64,000 bases of DNA from Anaerolineae bacterium (GTDB taxonomy: Bacteria > Chloroflexota > Anaerolineae > Aggregatilineales > Phototrophicaceae). The notes below the pieces were generated by a model. The model was not told the DNA's origin. It ran no database searches and was given only the letters and a program-made list of their open reading frames with translations. The position numbers were made by a program, and so were the translations under genes. Each line of letters starts with the position of its first letter. Position 1 is the first letter of the stretch. The DNA lies in contig JAJDWK010000094.1 of assembly GCA_022825675.1 (NCBI GenBank), forward strand, positions 1 to 64,000. The letters are read 5' to 3'. This document shows, in pieces, positions 15,796-25,400 of this stretch.

Positions 15796-16971
15796 TTATC
15801 GAGGATAGACCCAGGTCTGCCGCCCATCAATGCCGAAGGCGATGAGCAGCCGGGCGTCATGCACCGAGGTGACCAAGAGCAAAGGTTCGTCAATTTGCAA
15901 AGTTTCGCTGGGCTCCAGCAGCATCATATCGCCCAGCAGCTCGGGACGTTCGTCAATTTCGCGCGCGTTAATCAGCTCGCCATCGCGGCGGTCCAGCCAA
16001 TAGACTTTGCCATCGCGCGAGGCGACGAATACGCGGTCTTGATAGACCAGCGGTCCCGCGCGGATGCCGCGCTCCGCGATTTGCCGCGACCAGCGTTCCA
16101 TCAAGCCGCTTTCGGTATCCAAAGCATGTACGAAGCCGCTCAAATCGGCGACATATACAATGTTGTATTCATCAATCGCGGGGCTGCCCCAGACCCAATT
16201 CTGCGTTTCATAGTGGCTGAGGATTATGCCATCGAGAGAAATCTCGTAGAAGCTCTTGTTAAAACTGCCGACATAGAGCCGGTCATTGGCGAGCAGCGGC
16301 CTGGAGGCGACGCTGCCGCCGAGGTCCAGCGACCAAAGCAACTGCCCCGTTTCCAGCCGCAGGGCGTACAGATTGTGGTCGATGCCAGCGATAATGACCA
16401 TATCGCCCGCCAGGAGCGGCTGCGCCCAGACGCCTTCTTCCGTGGGGAAGCTCCAGACTTCCTGCAAGTCTTGCAAAGAGCGCGCGCTGATGCCGCCATT
16501 TTGATAAGGCAGGATCATCAAGCCGCCCGCCACCAGCGGGTCAGCCACAACTTTGTCCGCCAGCGGGATTGAACGCGCTACCTCCGCGATGACGGAATCC
16601 ACCTTCAAGAGCCGCCGGTTGTTATCAGCCACCAGCAAGGTCTCTTCATCAAGGCGCAGCGGCGCGGAATAAAATTGCGAGCCGTCATTGTCGCTGCCGC
16701 GCAAAGTCCAAGTGCGGGGGTTGTTGTCATTATCGCGCAAGGGCTGCCCGTTGATTGGGCTGATGAGACGGGCGGGCGCGCCATTGGCGGGCGTCAGAAT
16801 CGACAGCTCATTGTTGTAGGCGATGGCAATATGGTCGCTGCCATCCAATTCGACCAGGCTGACGCTGGGCCAGCTCACGCCCATGCGGGCGCCGACGCAG
16901 CCCGTCAGCGCCAACGCCATGCACATCAGCACAGCGCAGAGCCACAATCGCTTCTTCCCGATACTGTTCAA
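15796..16971 (-). CDS. BamB-like PQQ beta-propeller lipoprotein
   Basis: This 391-residue lipoprotein starts at a TTG codon (16971) with AAAGGAG seven bases upstream. A signal peptide with lipobox LTGC ends at about residue 25. The remainder repeats blades of the PQQ type, such as LYALRLETGQLLWSLDLGGS and VYWLDRRDGELINAR. BamB-like propellers usually serve as protein-protein scaffolds outside the membrane. The gene sits between yidD and yidC, three bases after yidD, so it is in the insertase operon. A role in folding or surface assembly of membrane proteins is a fair inference only. Confidence 0.85.
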   Translation of the reverse strand: MNSIGKKRLWLCAVLMCMALALTGCVGARMGVSWPSVSLVELDGSDHIAIAYNNELSILTPANGAPARLISPINGQPLRDNDNNPRTWTLRGSDNDGSQFYSAPLRLDEETLLVADNNRRLLKVDSVIAEVARSIPLADKVVADPLVAGGLMILPYQNGGISARSLQDLQEVWSFPTEEGVWAQPLLAGDMVIIAGIDHNLYALRLETGQLLWSLDLGGSVASRPLLANDRLYVGSFNKSFYEISLDGIILSHYETQNWVWGSPAIDEYNIVYVADLSGFVHALDTESGLMERWSRQIAERGIRAGPLVYQDRVFVASRDGKVYWLDRRDGELINAREIDERPELLGDMMLLEPSETLQIDEPLLLVTSVHDARLLIAFGIDGRQTWVYPR

Positions 16972-16974
16972 GAA

Positions 16975-17196
16975 TCACTCCTTTGGAGGAACTGGGTCAT
17001 AGCCGCCCGAGTTCAAGGGATGGCAGCGCAGCAGGCGGCGGAAACCCAGCCAGGACCCTTTCAAAGCGCCATGCGTTTCAATCGCCTCATAGGTGTATGT
17101 CGAACAAGTCGGCGTAAAGCGGCAGGCTGGCGGCAGCAGGGGCGAAAGGAAGCGCTTGTAGAGCTTGATGATTTTTAGCAAAATCCACTTCAGCAT
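16975..17196 (-). CDS. yidD: Membrane protein insertion efficiency factor YidD
   Basis: A 73-residue YidD with the hallmark [23 protein letters not shown] (three family Cys/aromatic residues), an amphipathic N-terminal helix ([14 protein letters not shown]) and the end motif [13 protein letters not shown]. YidD lies at the inner membrane and helps YidC insert proteins. Its ATG overlaps the rnpA stop as TAATG, so the two are translationally coupled. Confidence 0.95.
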   Translation of the reverse strand: MLKWILLKIIKLYKRFLSPLLPPACRFTPTCSTYTYEAIETHGALKGSWLGFRRLLRCHPLNSGGYDPVPPKE

Positions 17197-17540
17197 TATC
17201 CGATTTTCCCGAGAAGCCCGGCTTTATCCAGCAGTCGCAATACTATACGGCGCATGGCGCGAAAAGGTTGCCCTTGCAGCTGTCGCCGCGCGACCAAAAC
17301 GATGTCATAGCCTTGCTGCAGCTCTTTGTGCATCTCTTGTAATAGTGCGCGCAGCTGCCGTTTGCAGCGATTGCGCTGCACGGCGATGCCAAAACGCTTG
17401 CCGATGACGATGCCATAGCGATTGCAGGGGCCGGCATTCGCGCGAATATTTAGTATCATGGCGGGATGATAGAAGACCCTGCCAGTTCGGCGCGCGCGGG
17501 CAAAATCCTCGCCGCGGCGCAAACGCAAAGCCGATTTCAT
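17196..17540 (-). CDS. rnpA: Ribonuclease P protein component
   Basis: A 114-residue RnpA. It shows the N-terminal [17 protein letters not shown] and the family RNR-type motif as [14 protein letters not shown], which contacts RNase P RNA. With the RNA subunit (not in this window) it matures the 5' ends of tRNAs. It starts three bases after rpmH and overlaps yidD by one base, the classic rpmH-rnpA-yidD arrangement. Confidence 0.95.
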   Translation of the reverse strand: MKSALRLRRGEDFARARRTGRVFYHPAMILNIRANAGPCNRYGIVIGKRFGIAVQRNRCKRQLRALLQEMHKELQQGYDIVLVARRQLQGQPFRAMRRIVLRLLDKAGLLGKIG

Positions 17541-17543
17541 CAG

Positions 17544-17723
17544 CTACCCGGCGTTCCAATTCACCTTTTTGACATGGTTCGGCGTCACCGCGAGTTTGTG
17601 CCGCCCGCGCAGCCGCCGCGCCTTCAGCACATTGCGCCCGCCGCGGCTGCTCATCCGCTTGCGGAAGCCATGCACCCGTTTGCGCCGCCGCACCTTGGGC
17701 TGCCAAGTTCTTTTTGTGGACAT
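17544..17723 (-). CDS. rpmH: 50S ribosomal protein L34
   Basis: A 59-codon gene read from 17723 to the TAG at 17544. The product begins [20 protein letters not shown] and continues [20 protein letters not shown], an unmistakable L34; the last dozen residues extend beyond the usual 44-47-residue length. It is a basic protein of the large ribosomal subunit. It is the first gene of the cluster, behind the promoter at 17767-17795. Confidence 0.95.
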   Translation of the reverse strand: MSTKRTWQPKVRRRKRVHGFRKRMSSRGGRNVLKARRLRGRHKLAVTPNHVKKVNWNAG

Positions 17724-17766
17724 CTGTCTCAGCCTCGATTTGAGTTGCCTTCATTCACAAGCGACC

Positions 17767-17795
17767 AGTATAGCCGAGCGCTGCCAGTCGGTCAA
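17767..17795 (-). promoter_or_regulatory. Promoter of the rpmH-rnpA-yidD cluster
   Basis: On the minus strand TTGACC (17795-17790), an exact 17-base spacer and TATACT (17772-17767) lie about 45 bases before rpmH. It is one of the best promoter matches in the window. Confidence 0.78.
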
Positions 17796-17868
17796 CCGCG
17801 GCTTAAGGCGGCTGAGAATAGCGGCGGCTTAATGCGCCAGATATGTGCAGCTTGCCGTCAACTTGCGC

Positions 17869-17898
17869 TTGACGATGCTGTAGACTATCAAGTAGGAT
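17869..17898 (+). promoter_or_regulatory. Candidate promoter of the three-gene winged-helix operon
   Basis: TTGACG (17869-17874), an 18-base spacer and TAGGAT (17893-17898) lie about 100 bases before the GTG at 18001. The match is moderate. The rest of 17796-18000 shows no DnaA boxes or RNA gene. Confidence 0.4.
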
Positions 17899-17956
17899 TG
17901 CCTTGGCGTGGAATTGCCGCGCCCACAATCAGAAAAAGCGCTCGCCGAAATGCGAA

Positions 17957-17984
17957 CCATGCAACAGATACCATGCAACAGATA
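17957..17984 (+). repeat. Tandem 14-bp direct repeat in the 5' leader
   Basis: CCATGCAACAGATA occurs twice head to tail (17957-17970 and 17971-17984), ending 16 bases before the GTG start at 18001. It could be a paired binding site or a recent slippage duplication. Confidence 0.6.
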
Positions 17985-18000
17985 CAAGGAATGATATAAG

Positions 18001-19587
18001 GTGCTGCCGGCGTTTCATTGGGCATACAGCTTTTCCATCGGTGCTGATGATATCGATAGTATTACCAACCTCTTATTGGAACAGGAAACGCCACTCTCCG
18101 CCGTCGAGCTTGCCACCGCGATAATCAAGCGGCGGGAAGAAAACGAACGGCAAAAGCTCAAAGATCAATACAAAGGCACAAAAGTATATCGCCCGCGGGA
18201 ATGCTATGCCGTGGGCGACCGCCTGATGTTCGCGCATTTGCAGTACGCGACCGGCAAAATCGTCAGCTTCCGGCAGGGAGTAAGCCCCGAGCGGGCACCC
18301 ATTACTATTGCCGCCGTCGAGTTTGATGAGGCGCAGGAGCATCAAGAACAAACTGGGGGGAGGCTCCGGGAATTTGTTGTCGCTTACCAAAGGGAGCACC
18401 CGCTCAATACCCAGAAGCTCAGCTTGCACCCGGGCTTAGCCGAACAAAAGTACTCTGTCGGCGACATTCTTGATGACCCGGATACTTCCATCGTCGAGCA
18501 GGTGAATGACGCGCTCGAAAATAATGCCGATCTTGTACGCCTCGCCGGCACCTGGTTCGTGCGCGAACTTATGCTTGAGGTGGACATCGGCTACATGCAC
18601 CTGGCGGAAGCCGTGCTTGATATGCATGGCGGCGGACCGCTGCCGCCGGGGCAGATTTTGCAGGAAATCGGCGGCATCGGGGATGCGCCTGAGGCGCTGC
18701 AGGTCTTCTCGCTCAACTATTATATGAATCAAGACCCGCGCTTTGATGAGGTGGGACCCGCGGGCAAAGTCCTCTGGCATTTGACGAGCCTGCTGCCGCG
18801 CATGGTGATGCAGGTGCCAGCCATTTTGCAATATGAGCCGTTGGTCTATGACCGCAATGTGCTCAGCCGCGAAATGCGCCAGTTGGAATATGACCTGGAC
18901 GATGAGCATTCGCCGGTGAAATCCCCGCGCCCGGACGGTGAAGTCAGCGTAACTTTGATTTTTCCGCATCGGCGCGTCGGCACCTTGCCGATTAATTCGG
19001 AAACGCAATTCATCTTCCCCGATGCCAAGACGCCGCGCATCGCCATCACCATGGTGGACGCCTTGGACAATCAGGAATATCCCTGCTGGGTTGTGCACGA
19101 GCATAAATATGTCTATGGCTTGGCGCCGCTGTATCAGAAGTATCATTTGTCGGTCGGCGCATTTGTCTATTTGACGCGCACCCGCAACCCCAGCCGCATT
19201 GAAATCGAGTTTGAGAACTTCAAGACGCGCTCGGAATGGTGCCCGGTGATTGACCCTGGCGCCGAGGGACAGATACTCATTCGCAATGAAAAACGGGCGA
19301 TAGGCGCTGAGTTCGACGAGATGATTATCATTGGCGTACAGGGCTTAAAAGGGGTGGACGCGCTTAGCAAAGAAGTGCGGAAAAAAGGCGTTGCCATCAC
19401 GCGCATTTTGCGCGGCTTGGTCGGCGAGTTGAGCAGCTTGAACCCGCAAGGCACAGTCCATGCCAAAACGCTGTACAGCGCGTTGAATGTGCTGCGGCGC
19501 TGCCCGCCGGGACCTATGTTCGCCACCTTGCTCGCCAATCCAGAGTTTGAATATGTCGGCGGCAACAATTGGAAACTCCGCGACTAG
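18001..19587 (+). CDS. Unrecognised 528-residue protein with several winged-helix (HARE-like) modules
   Basis: The start is GTG with AAGGA upstream. I do not recognise a named function. Three segments look like winged-helix modules of the HARE type: residues 13-45 (LSAVELATAIIKRRE), about 200-265 (LAEAVLDMHGGGPLPPGQIL followed by NQDPRFDEVGPAGKVLW), and about 480-528 (ending LANPEFEYVGGNNWKLRD). The last two share the pattern 'DPRF..VG..W.L' of HARE/RpoE-delta-like domains. A beta-rich region lies between them (about 310-440). No signal peptide or membrane segment is seen, so it is cytoplasmic and probably nucleic-acid associated. It leads a tightly packed operon with the next two genes. Confidence 0.7.
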   Translation: MLPAFHWAYSFSIGADDIDSITNLLLEQETPLSAVELATAIIKRREENERQKLKDQYKGTKVYRPRECYAVGDRLMFAHLQYATGKIVSFRQGVSPERAPITIAAVEFDEAQEHQEQTGGRLREFVVAYQREHPLNTQKLSLHPGLAEQKYSVGDILDDPDTSIVEQVNDALENNADLVRLAGTWFVRELMLEVDIGYMHLAEAVLDMHGGGPLPPGQILQEIGGIGDAPEALQVFSLNYYMNQDPRFDEVGPAGKVLWHLTSLLPRMVMQVPAILQYEPLVYDRNVLSREMRQLEYDLDDEHSPVKSPRPDGEVSVTLIFPHRRVGTLPINSETQFIFPDAKTPRIAITMVDALDNQEYPCWVVHEHKYVYGLAPLYQKYHLSVGAFVYLTRTRNPSRIEIEFENFKTRSEWCPVIDPGAEGQILIRNEKRAIGAEFDEMIIIGVQGLKGVDALSKEVRKKGVAITRILRGLVGELSSLNPQGTVHAKTLYSALNVLRRCPPGPMFATLLANPEFEYVGGNNWKLRD

Positions 19588-19603
19588 CCAGAAGGACCGG
19601 CTG

Positions 19604-20044
19604 ATGTCTCTCAATTTTTTGAGCAAACCCACAGTCGAAACGAAATTCTATATCGACTACAGCTGGTGGGAACAAAGCCGGGACGACCTCAATGTCTATC
19701 TGCTGACGCACCTGACGCAAGAGCAGCAGCAGCAGCTGGAAGCCCGTGATTTGCGCGAAGTCTTTGATTATGTGCATCCGGAATCGGGCGAGGTCTTTCA
19801 ACTGGATGCCATCGGCGTCGCTATCCGCGAGGCGGCGCGGCGGGACGATTTCATCGGCGGCAAAATGGCTTTGATTGACAGCGTCTTCCGCGCCTTGCTC
19901 TTCAAGGGCAACCAACCCCTGAGCGTGCGGGAACTGGCGGCAATCACCGGGCGGGAGGCGTCCACAATCCTCAAGACTATTGGCGGCTTGCGCGTCTATC
20001 GCGGCATCCGCCCGCACCGCGCCGCCCGGCGCAAGGCTGAGTGA
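19604..20044 (+). CDS. Unrecognised 146-residue protein with C-terminal winged helix
   Basis: The ATG at 19604 has AAGGA upstream and lies 16 bases after the previous stop. The N-terminal half (KFYIDYSWWEQSRDDLNVYL) is a compact, aromatic, acidic domain I recall from Chloroflexota hypothetical proteins but cannot name. The C-terminal half (about 85-135) reads as a winged helix, with PLSVRELAAITGREASTILK as helices and a basic tail (RPHRAARRKAE). It is probably a DNA-binding partner of the upstream protein. Its TGA overlaps the next ATG (TGATG sequence), so translation is coupled. Confidence 0.72.
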   Translation: MSLNFLSKPTVETKFYIDYSWWEQSRDDLNVYLLTHLTQEQQQQLEARDLREVFDYVHPESGEVFQLDAIGVAIREAARRDDFIGGKMALIDSVFRALLFKGNQPLSVRELAAITGREASTILKTIGGLRVYRGIRPHRAARRKAE

Positions 20045-20466
20045 TGGCGAGAATCATCAACACCAACAGCCCCGGCAAACGGCGCAGCGCCTATATGCGC
20101 ACAGGCGCGGAAATCTTGCGCCGGCTGAGCCAAAAGCGCGAAATCGACGCGGAAGCCAAAGACATGACCGCCATGCTGGTCTATTGCTTGCGCGGCATCG
20201 ATGAAACTGTGGAAGAGTCCATCCGCGCTTGGGAGAAGCGGGGCTATTGGAAGAAGGCGGACGACTTCCAACAGAAATGGTGGTGGACGGAGGTGCAAGC
20301 CCGCGCCATCAACGATTTGGTGCAAGCGGGCAACTGGGAAGCATTGCCCGAGCGGCTGCCGCGGCTCTTCCCGCATTTTGCCGCCATCAACATCAAAAAG
20401 CTGACCCGCGACCCCAAAGCCTGGCGCGGCGCTCACGACAAGCTCATGCGGGAACAAGTTTCCTGA
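20044..20466 (+). CDS. Unrecognised 140-residue basic helical protein
   Basis: Starts at the ATG at 20044, one base into the previous stop codon; a GTG at 20041 is in frame but less likely. The N-terminus is strongly basic (NSPGKRRSAYMRTGAEILRRL) and the rest is alpha-helical with a Trp-rich stretch (QQKWWWTEVQAR) and no membrane segment. I recognise no known domain; related small proteins seem to accompany the same winged-helix partner in other Chloroflexota, from memory only. Operon position suggests it works with the two preceding proteins. Confidence 0.68.
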   Translation: MARIINTNSPGKRRSAYMRTGAEILRRLSQKREIDAEAKDMTAMLVYCLRGIDETVEESIRAWEKRGYWKKADDFQQKWWWTEVQARAINDLVQAGNWEALPERLPRLFPHFAAINIKKLTRDPKAWRGAHDKLMREQVS

Positions 20467-20477
20467 CGCGCTGGCGC

Positions 20478-20506
20478 TAGGCAAATCACAGCATTCTTTG
20501 TATACT
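20478..20506 (+). promoter_or_regulatory. Candidate promoter of the first PucR gene
   Basis: TAGGCA (20478-20483), a 17-base spacer and TATACT (20501-20506) lie about 46 bases before the ATG at 20553, just after the preceding operon ends. Confidence 0.45.
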
Positions 20507-20552
20507 CTACCCAATGTATGCAGTCATTTTCTCTATGGAAGCCGGGTAGCCT

Positions 20553-22199
20553 ATGAGCCTTGCGCAGGCGCAAGACCTGACGGTGGAAGAAATCCGCAAG
20601 CTCGCGCTGCCCATCGGCACCCATATTTTGTCGGGCGAGGGCTTGCTGGACACCCCTGTTTCCTGGACGACCGTCATCTACCCCACTGACGACATCACGG
20701 CTAAGGCGGTGCAGCGGTCGGAGCTTATTCTGGTGGCGCCAGCGCCGCACCCGCGCAATGCGCACAGCGATACCGCGCTTGTGCAATGGGCGAGCGAACG
20801 CCGCGCCGCGGCGCTGCTCTTTTGCCGCTGGGTTGGCACCACGGCTTTGGCGGAGGCAAAGGCGCGCAACCTGCCGCTGCTGGCATTGACCGAGAATGCG
20901 CGCATCCGCGAGCTTGAAAAGAGCATCATCAGCCTGCTTGTCAACCGCAAGGGGCAGCTGGAGCGGCGCGGCACCCAGATTTACCGCGAGCTGACGCAGA
21001 TATCGACGCGCAACGAAGGCATGCACAAGCTGATAGCGGCGATGGCGCGCCTGAGCAAAAAAAATGTCATCGTGCAAGACAAGCGCTTGCAGCCCATATC
21101 CCAAAGCCTGCGTCCCGATTTCATCGACACCTGGGATGACATTGAAGCCTTCCTCAAGAAACAGGACAATCTGCCCGTCGAGCTGCACGACCGCCACCGC
21201 GTTGTTGAAGTCGACCCGCCGGTGCTGATGCAGGCATTGCCCATCGCCGGCGTGGCGCGGCTGGTGGCGCCAGTTGTCGCCAATAATATCGGGCGCGGCT
21301 ACCTGTCTATCATTAGTCGTGAAAGCGACCTCGATGAAGTTGACCAATTGGTCTGCGAGCATGGCGCCGCCGCTTGCGCGCTGGAAATGGCGAAACAGAA
21401 AGCCGTCAACGAGACGGAAAAGCGACTGCGCGGCAGCTTCCTCGACCGGCTGCTGCTGGGCGACCTCAGCCAACAGGAGGTCATCCGCCAGGGCAAACGT
21501 TTCCGCCACGATATGACGCGGATGCATGTGGCATTGGCGCTGTGCTGGCGAGGGGAAAAGCCGCCTTCGCTGCGCCGGCTGGAGACGATGGTCAACGCCG
21601 CGGTGGCAGAAAACCGCGCCGCCGCGCTGGTATGGGCGCGTGAAAGCGAGCGGCATGTGGTGGTTTTTCACGCCACTGACCGCGAAAACCCAATCGACCA
21701 CAGCCTCGGGCTGACCAATGTTTTGAGCAAAGCGCTCAATGCGCGCTATCCTGTCAACCGCGTCGCTATCGGCTTGGGGCAGGTCGCCTTTGATGTCAAC
21801 GCTTGGCGCTTCAGCTATCGTGATGCGGCGCAAGCCATGGAACTGGCGGAGCGGCTGCACACCGATTTGCCGCTGTATATTGGCGATTTAGGCGTCTATC
21901 AGCTGATATTGGGGCTTTCTGACCGCGACAAGCTCAGCGATTTCTGCGATGCGACTTTGGCACCGATAGTCGAATACGACACGCGGCAAAATGGCGACCT
22001 CATCAAAACTTTGGAAGCCTTTTTTAACTGCCATGGCAACCTGTCCAAGACTGCGAAATCGCTGATAGTGCATCGGAATACCCTGCTCTATCGCATCAAT
22101 CAGGTCAACACAATCGCCGGCATCGACCTCAACCGTCCCGAAACGCGGCTGGCGCTGCATCTCGCGCTGACGATTCGCCGCCTGGTTACCCAGGCCTGA
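20553..22199 (+). CDS. PucR-family transcriptional regulator (upstream of glutamate synthase)
   Basis: The 548-residue protein has the N-terminal PucR ligand-type domain (about 5-125, with PIGTHILSGEGLLDTPVSWTT), a central GAF-like/GGDEF-like region, and the C-terminal CdaR/PucR HTH (about 485-545, with FFNCHGNLSKTAKSLIVHRNTLLYRI). The family controls purine, sugar-diacid or nitrogen pathways by sensing a small ligand. It lies 271 bases upstream of the glutamate synthase gene on the same strand, and a paralogue sits at the other end of that gene. Regulation of gltB by one or both is inferred from position. Confidence 0.9.
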   Translation: MSLAQAQDLTVEEIRKLALPIGTHILSGEGLLDTPVSWTTVIYPTDDITAKAVQRSELILVAPAPHPRNAHSDTALVQWASERRAAALLFCRWVGTTALAEAKARNLPLLALTENARIRELEKSIISLLVNRKGQLERRGTQIYRELTQISTRNEGMHKLIAAMARLSKKNVIVQDKRLQPISQSLRPDFIDTWDDIEAFLKKQDNLPVELHDRHRVVEVDPPVLMQALPIAGVARLVAPVVANNIGRGYLSIISRESDLDEVDQLVCEHGAAACALEMAKQKAVNETEKRLRGSFLDRLLLGDLSQQEVIRQGKRFRHDMTRMHVALALCWRGEKPPSLRRLETMVNAAVAENRAAALVWARESERHVVVFHATDRENPIDHSLGLTNVLSKALNARYPVNRVAIGLGQVAFDVNAWRFSYRDAAQAMELAERLHTDLPLYIGDLGVYQLILGLSDRDKLSDFCDATLAPIVEYDTRQNGDLIKTLEAFFNCHGNLSKTAKSLIVHRNTLLYRINQVNTIAGIDLNRPETRLALHLALTIRRLVTQA

Positions 22200-22256
22200 C
22201 AGGCGGCAACAGCGCTACACCGCAATTGGCATGGCGGGCAGCCGGCAGGATAGCAT

Positions 22257-22277
22257 ACAATGCAACAAGTCCATTGT
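22257..22277. promoter_or_regulatory. Palindrome in the glutamate synthase upstream region (possible operator)
   Basis: ACAATG (22257-22262), nine bases, then CATTGT (22272-22277) form an inverted repeat about 46 bases upstream of the candidate -35 box. Its symmetry and spacing would suit a dimeric regulator such as a PucR protein. No second copy is seen before the other PucR gene. A transcription-terminator reading is unlikely, because no T-run follows. Confidence 0.4.
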
Positions 22278-22322
22278 GCAGGTTGCCTAGGGAAATGCGC
22301 ATAATCGCTAGAAATTCCTTTA

Positions 22323-22351
22323 ATGACGACTGCATGAGATTCTGGTATACT
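22323..22351 (+). promoter_or_regulatory. Candidate promoter of the glutamate synthase gene
   Basis: ATGACG (22323-22328), a 17-base spacer and TATACT (22346-22351) with an extended -10 TGG. The transcript would have a leader of about 110 bases. The remaining part of 22200-22470 shows nothing else I can name. Confidence 0.5.
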
Positions 22352-22470
22352 TGCATTGATATTTCTGTGTCCAGCGGCGGGCATAGTGATTTGGTTTGCG
22401 CCAGTATTCTTGTTAATTGTGCATTGCCCTTAGACTGTTTTGTCCACTAGCAATCCCACAGGTTATTGTG

Positions 22471-25400
22471 ATGACAAGCCCAAACTACCCGCCCAGCGCT
22501 GACCCATTTGCCGATTTGCACGCAATCGACCGCGAGCATCGTGACGCTTGCGCCTTGATTTGTTCGCTGAGAAAAGGCGGGCAGGCGACGCATGGCAATG
22601 TCAAGCGCACTATTGAAGCGCTGACGCGCATGGGGCATCGGACTGGCTACATCAATGGCGAAGGTGACGGCGTCGGCATCCTCACCGATATTCCCCGTCA
22701 AATCTGGACGAAGCTGCTGGCGCGGGCTGGCTTGCGCTCTTCTTTGGCGACTGACCGCAACTTTTGGGTCGCGCATGTGATGATACCCGCGCCTGACCGC
22801 AGCCGCGCCCAATACATTGTTGATCAGCTATGCCGCCAGATTAGCGAAGAAGGGCTGCATATCCTGATTGACCAGCCGGGCAGAGTGAACCCCCAGGTGC
22901 TCGGTCCTAACGCGGAGCATAATGAGCCGGTATTCTGGCAGATTGCCGGCATCAACGGACAGATACCTTCCGAGCAGCTGGACCGGACGCTGTTTGAACT
23001 GCAGGCGCAGCTGGAGCGCGAGCTGGAAGTGCATTTTCCGTCCTTCTCGGCGCATAGCGTTGTCTACAAGGTGCAAGGCACAATCGAAATCCTGCGCCGC
23101 TATTATCCCGAATTGCGCGACCCCGACTACGCCTCGTCAATCACAATGGGGCATGCGCGTTACAGCACCAATACCAACCCCATTTTTGAACGGGCGCAGC
23201 CCTTCAACCTGATTGGGCATAATGGCGAATTTAACACCATCTCCCGCTTCCGCATCGAATCCGAAATGCTGGATATCCCGATGGTGGAAAACGGCAGCGA
23301 TTCGCAAGATGTAGACCGCACCATCTACGCTTTGTGCATGCGCTATGGGCTGGATTTGATAGAGGCGATGGAGCATATCTTCCCGCCTTTTGAGCATGAT
23401 TTGCTGCAGAATACGCCCGAAATCCACGAGATGTATGACGAGCTGCGCCAGTCCTTTGGTCCTTTCGCCCAGGGTCCCGCGGCGGTGGTCGCGCGCTTGG
23501 GCAACCAAGCCGTCTTCAGCGTTGATGCCTTGGGCTTGCGCCCGCTGTGGTACGGCGAGACCGAAAAGGAATACTTCATCACATCCGAGCGCGGCGTGTA
23601 CGCGCTGGATTCGATGTCAGTCAGCCCGAAGCCGATGGCACCGGGCGAAAAAATCGCCATGACAATCAACGCGGGCACCGGCATCGAGGTGATGGACTAT
23701 CCCGCGATTCAGCACTATGTCTACAGCAAATATCGGGAGCGCCAGCCCTATACCGCGGTCGCCGCCGGCATTTGGGATGCCCCCGCTGATGGGCTTGCCA
23801 GCCCGCCCAGCAGCAATTTCCCGCTGCCGCCCCCCACGAATGGCGGCGGACAATTCCAACTGGAAGCGGCACCCGTCGCCGTGCTGGAACGCAGCGCCGA
23901 AACTTCAATGCCCGCGCCCCCGCTGCCCTGGACGAAGTCTCCCATCAAAGTGAATGCCGCTGTGATGTCTGGCTTCGGCTGGGAGCGCTATCATGTTGAA
24001 ATTGTTTCCAGCCTGGCAAAAAGCGCCAAGGAGCAAATCGGCTCGCTGGGTTGGGATGGTCCCATCGCGGCTATCAGCAACACGCGCGTCAACCTCGCGG
24101 ATTATTTCAAAGAGACTATCGCTGTCGTCACTAACCCTTCGATTGACCGCGAGCGCGAGCAGGCGCAATTTTCTTCGCAAGTGCTGGTGGGCTGCCGCCC
24201 CGAGATTGCGGCTGGCAGAGACCAGGATGCGCAGTTGATTCGCCTGCAAACCCCGCTATTGCTGGAAGCGATCCCCGAACTTGAAGACAGCGAACTCCTG
24301 CGCGGCATCGCGGCTCGGCATGGCACGATGCTGCTGGGCGAATTGGCGGAAGTATTTGCGGGCAAGCTCGAAGTGCTTTCGATGGGCTGCGCCGCCGAGA
24401 GCATCGACCGCGCCATTGAGTCGCTGCAAAGCCGGGCGGTTGACGCGGTGCTGGCGGGCGCGGAATGTCTCATCCTGGATGACAGCGCCATTGCCGCCGG
24501 GGACGAGCTTTACATTGACCCGCTGCTGGCGGTGGCGGCGGTTGACAAAGCGTTGCGGCAGGCGGATAAAAGTCCAAACCTGCGCCGGCGCGTTGGCATC
24601 GTTGTGCGCTCGGGCGCGCTGCGCGATTTGCATGACCTCGCCATTTGCCTCAGCCTGGGCGCGAACGCGGTTTTGCCCTACGCCATGTATGCCGTCTGCC
24701 TGGGCACCGCGCCGCGCGGCTCCCGCAAGCCGCTGGTGCCCGAACAGGTCGAGACCGCGCTCGACAACAGCTTAAAGGCGATTCATGCGGGCTTGCAGAA
24801 AATCACATCAACTATCGGCTGCCACGAGCTGCGTGGCTATGGGCATAGTTTTGGCTCGATTGGCTTGTCCAAGAATATCGCGGGCTTGCTGGGCACACCG
24901 AATTATTTCGGCTCTACGGGTCGCGGCTTGACTTGGACCTCTTTGTATGACGATGCCCAGGAGCGCGCCCGGGAATTCCGCGGCAAGGTGCGCGCCCGCC
25001 TCAAAAATCCCGAACGCTTTTACCCGAAAATGTGGAAAAAAGCCGAAGCGGTGGCGCATGGCGAGTTAGACTTCGATACCTACACCGAGACGCTGCTCAA
25101 CCTGGAAGAGAAAATGCCAGTGTCGCTGCGGCATATCGTTGGCTTGCGCGAGAGCCAGACGCCCATCACGCCCGAAGATGTCGATATCAGCATCAAAGGC
25201 TACGACATGCCGGTCTTGATTAGCGCCATGTCTTTCGGCTCGCAAGGGGAGCTGGCTTACCGCTCGTATGCGGAAGCGGCGCACCTGCTGAATATCATCT
25301 GCATCAACGGCGAAGGCGGGGAGATTCACGACTTGCTGGGCAGGCATCCGCGCAACCGCGGGCAGCAAGTGGCTTCCGGGCGTTTTGGCGTCAACATCGC

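Noticed and set aside
17724..18000. Origin of replication next to rpmH
   Set aside because: No DnaA-box cluster, AT-rich unwinding stretch or dnaA gene is visible here.
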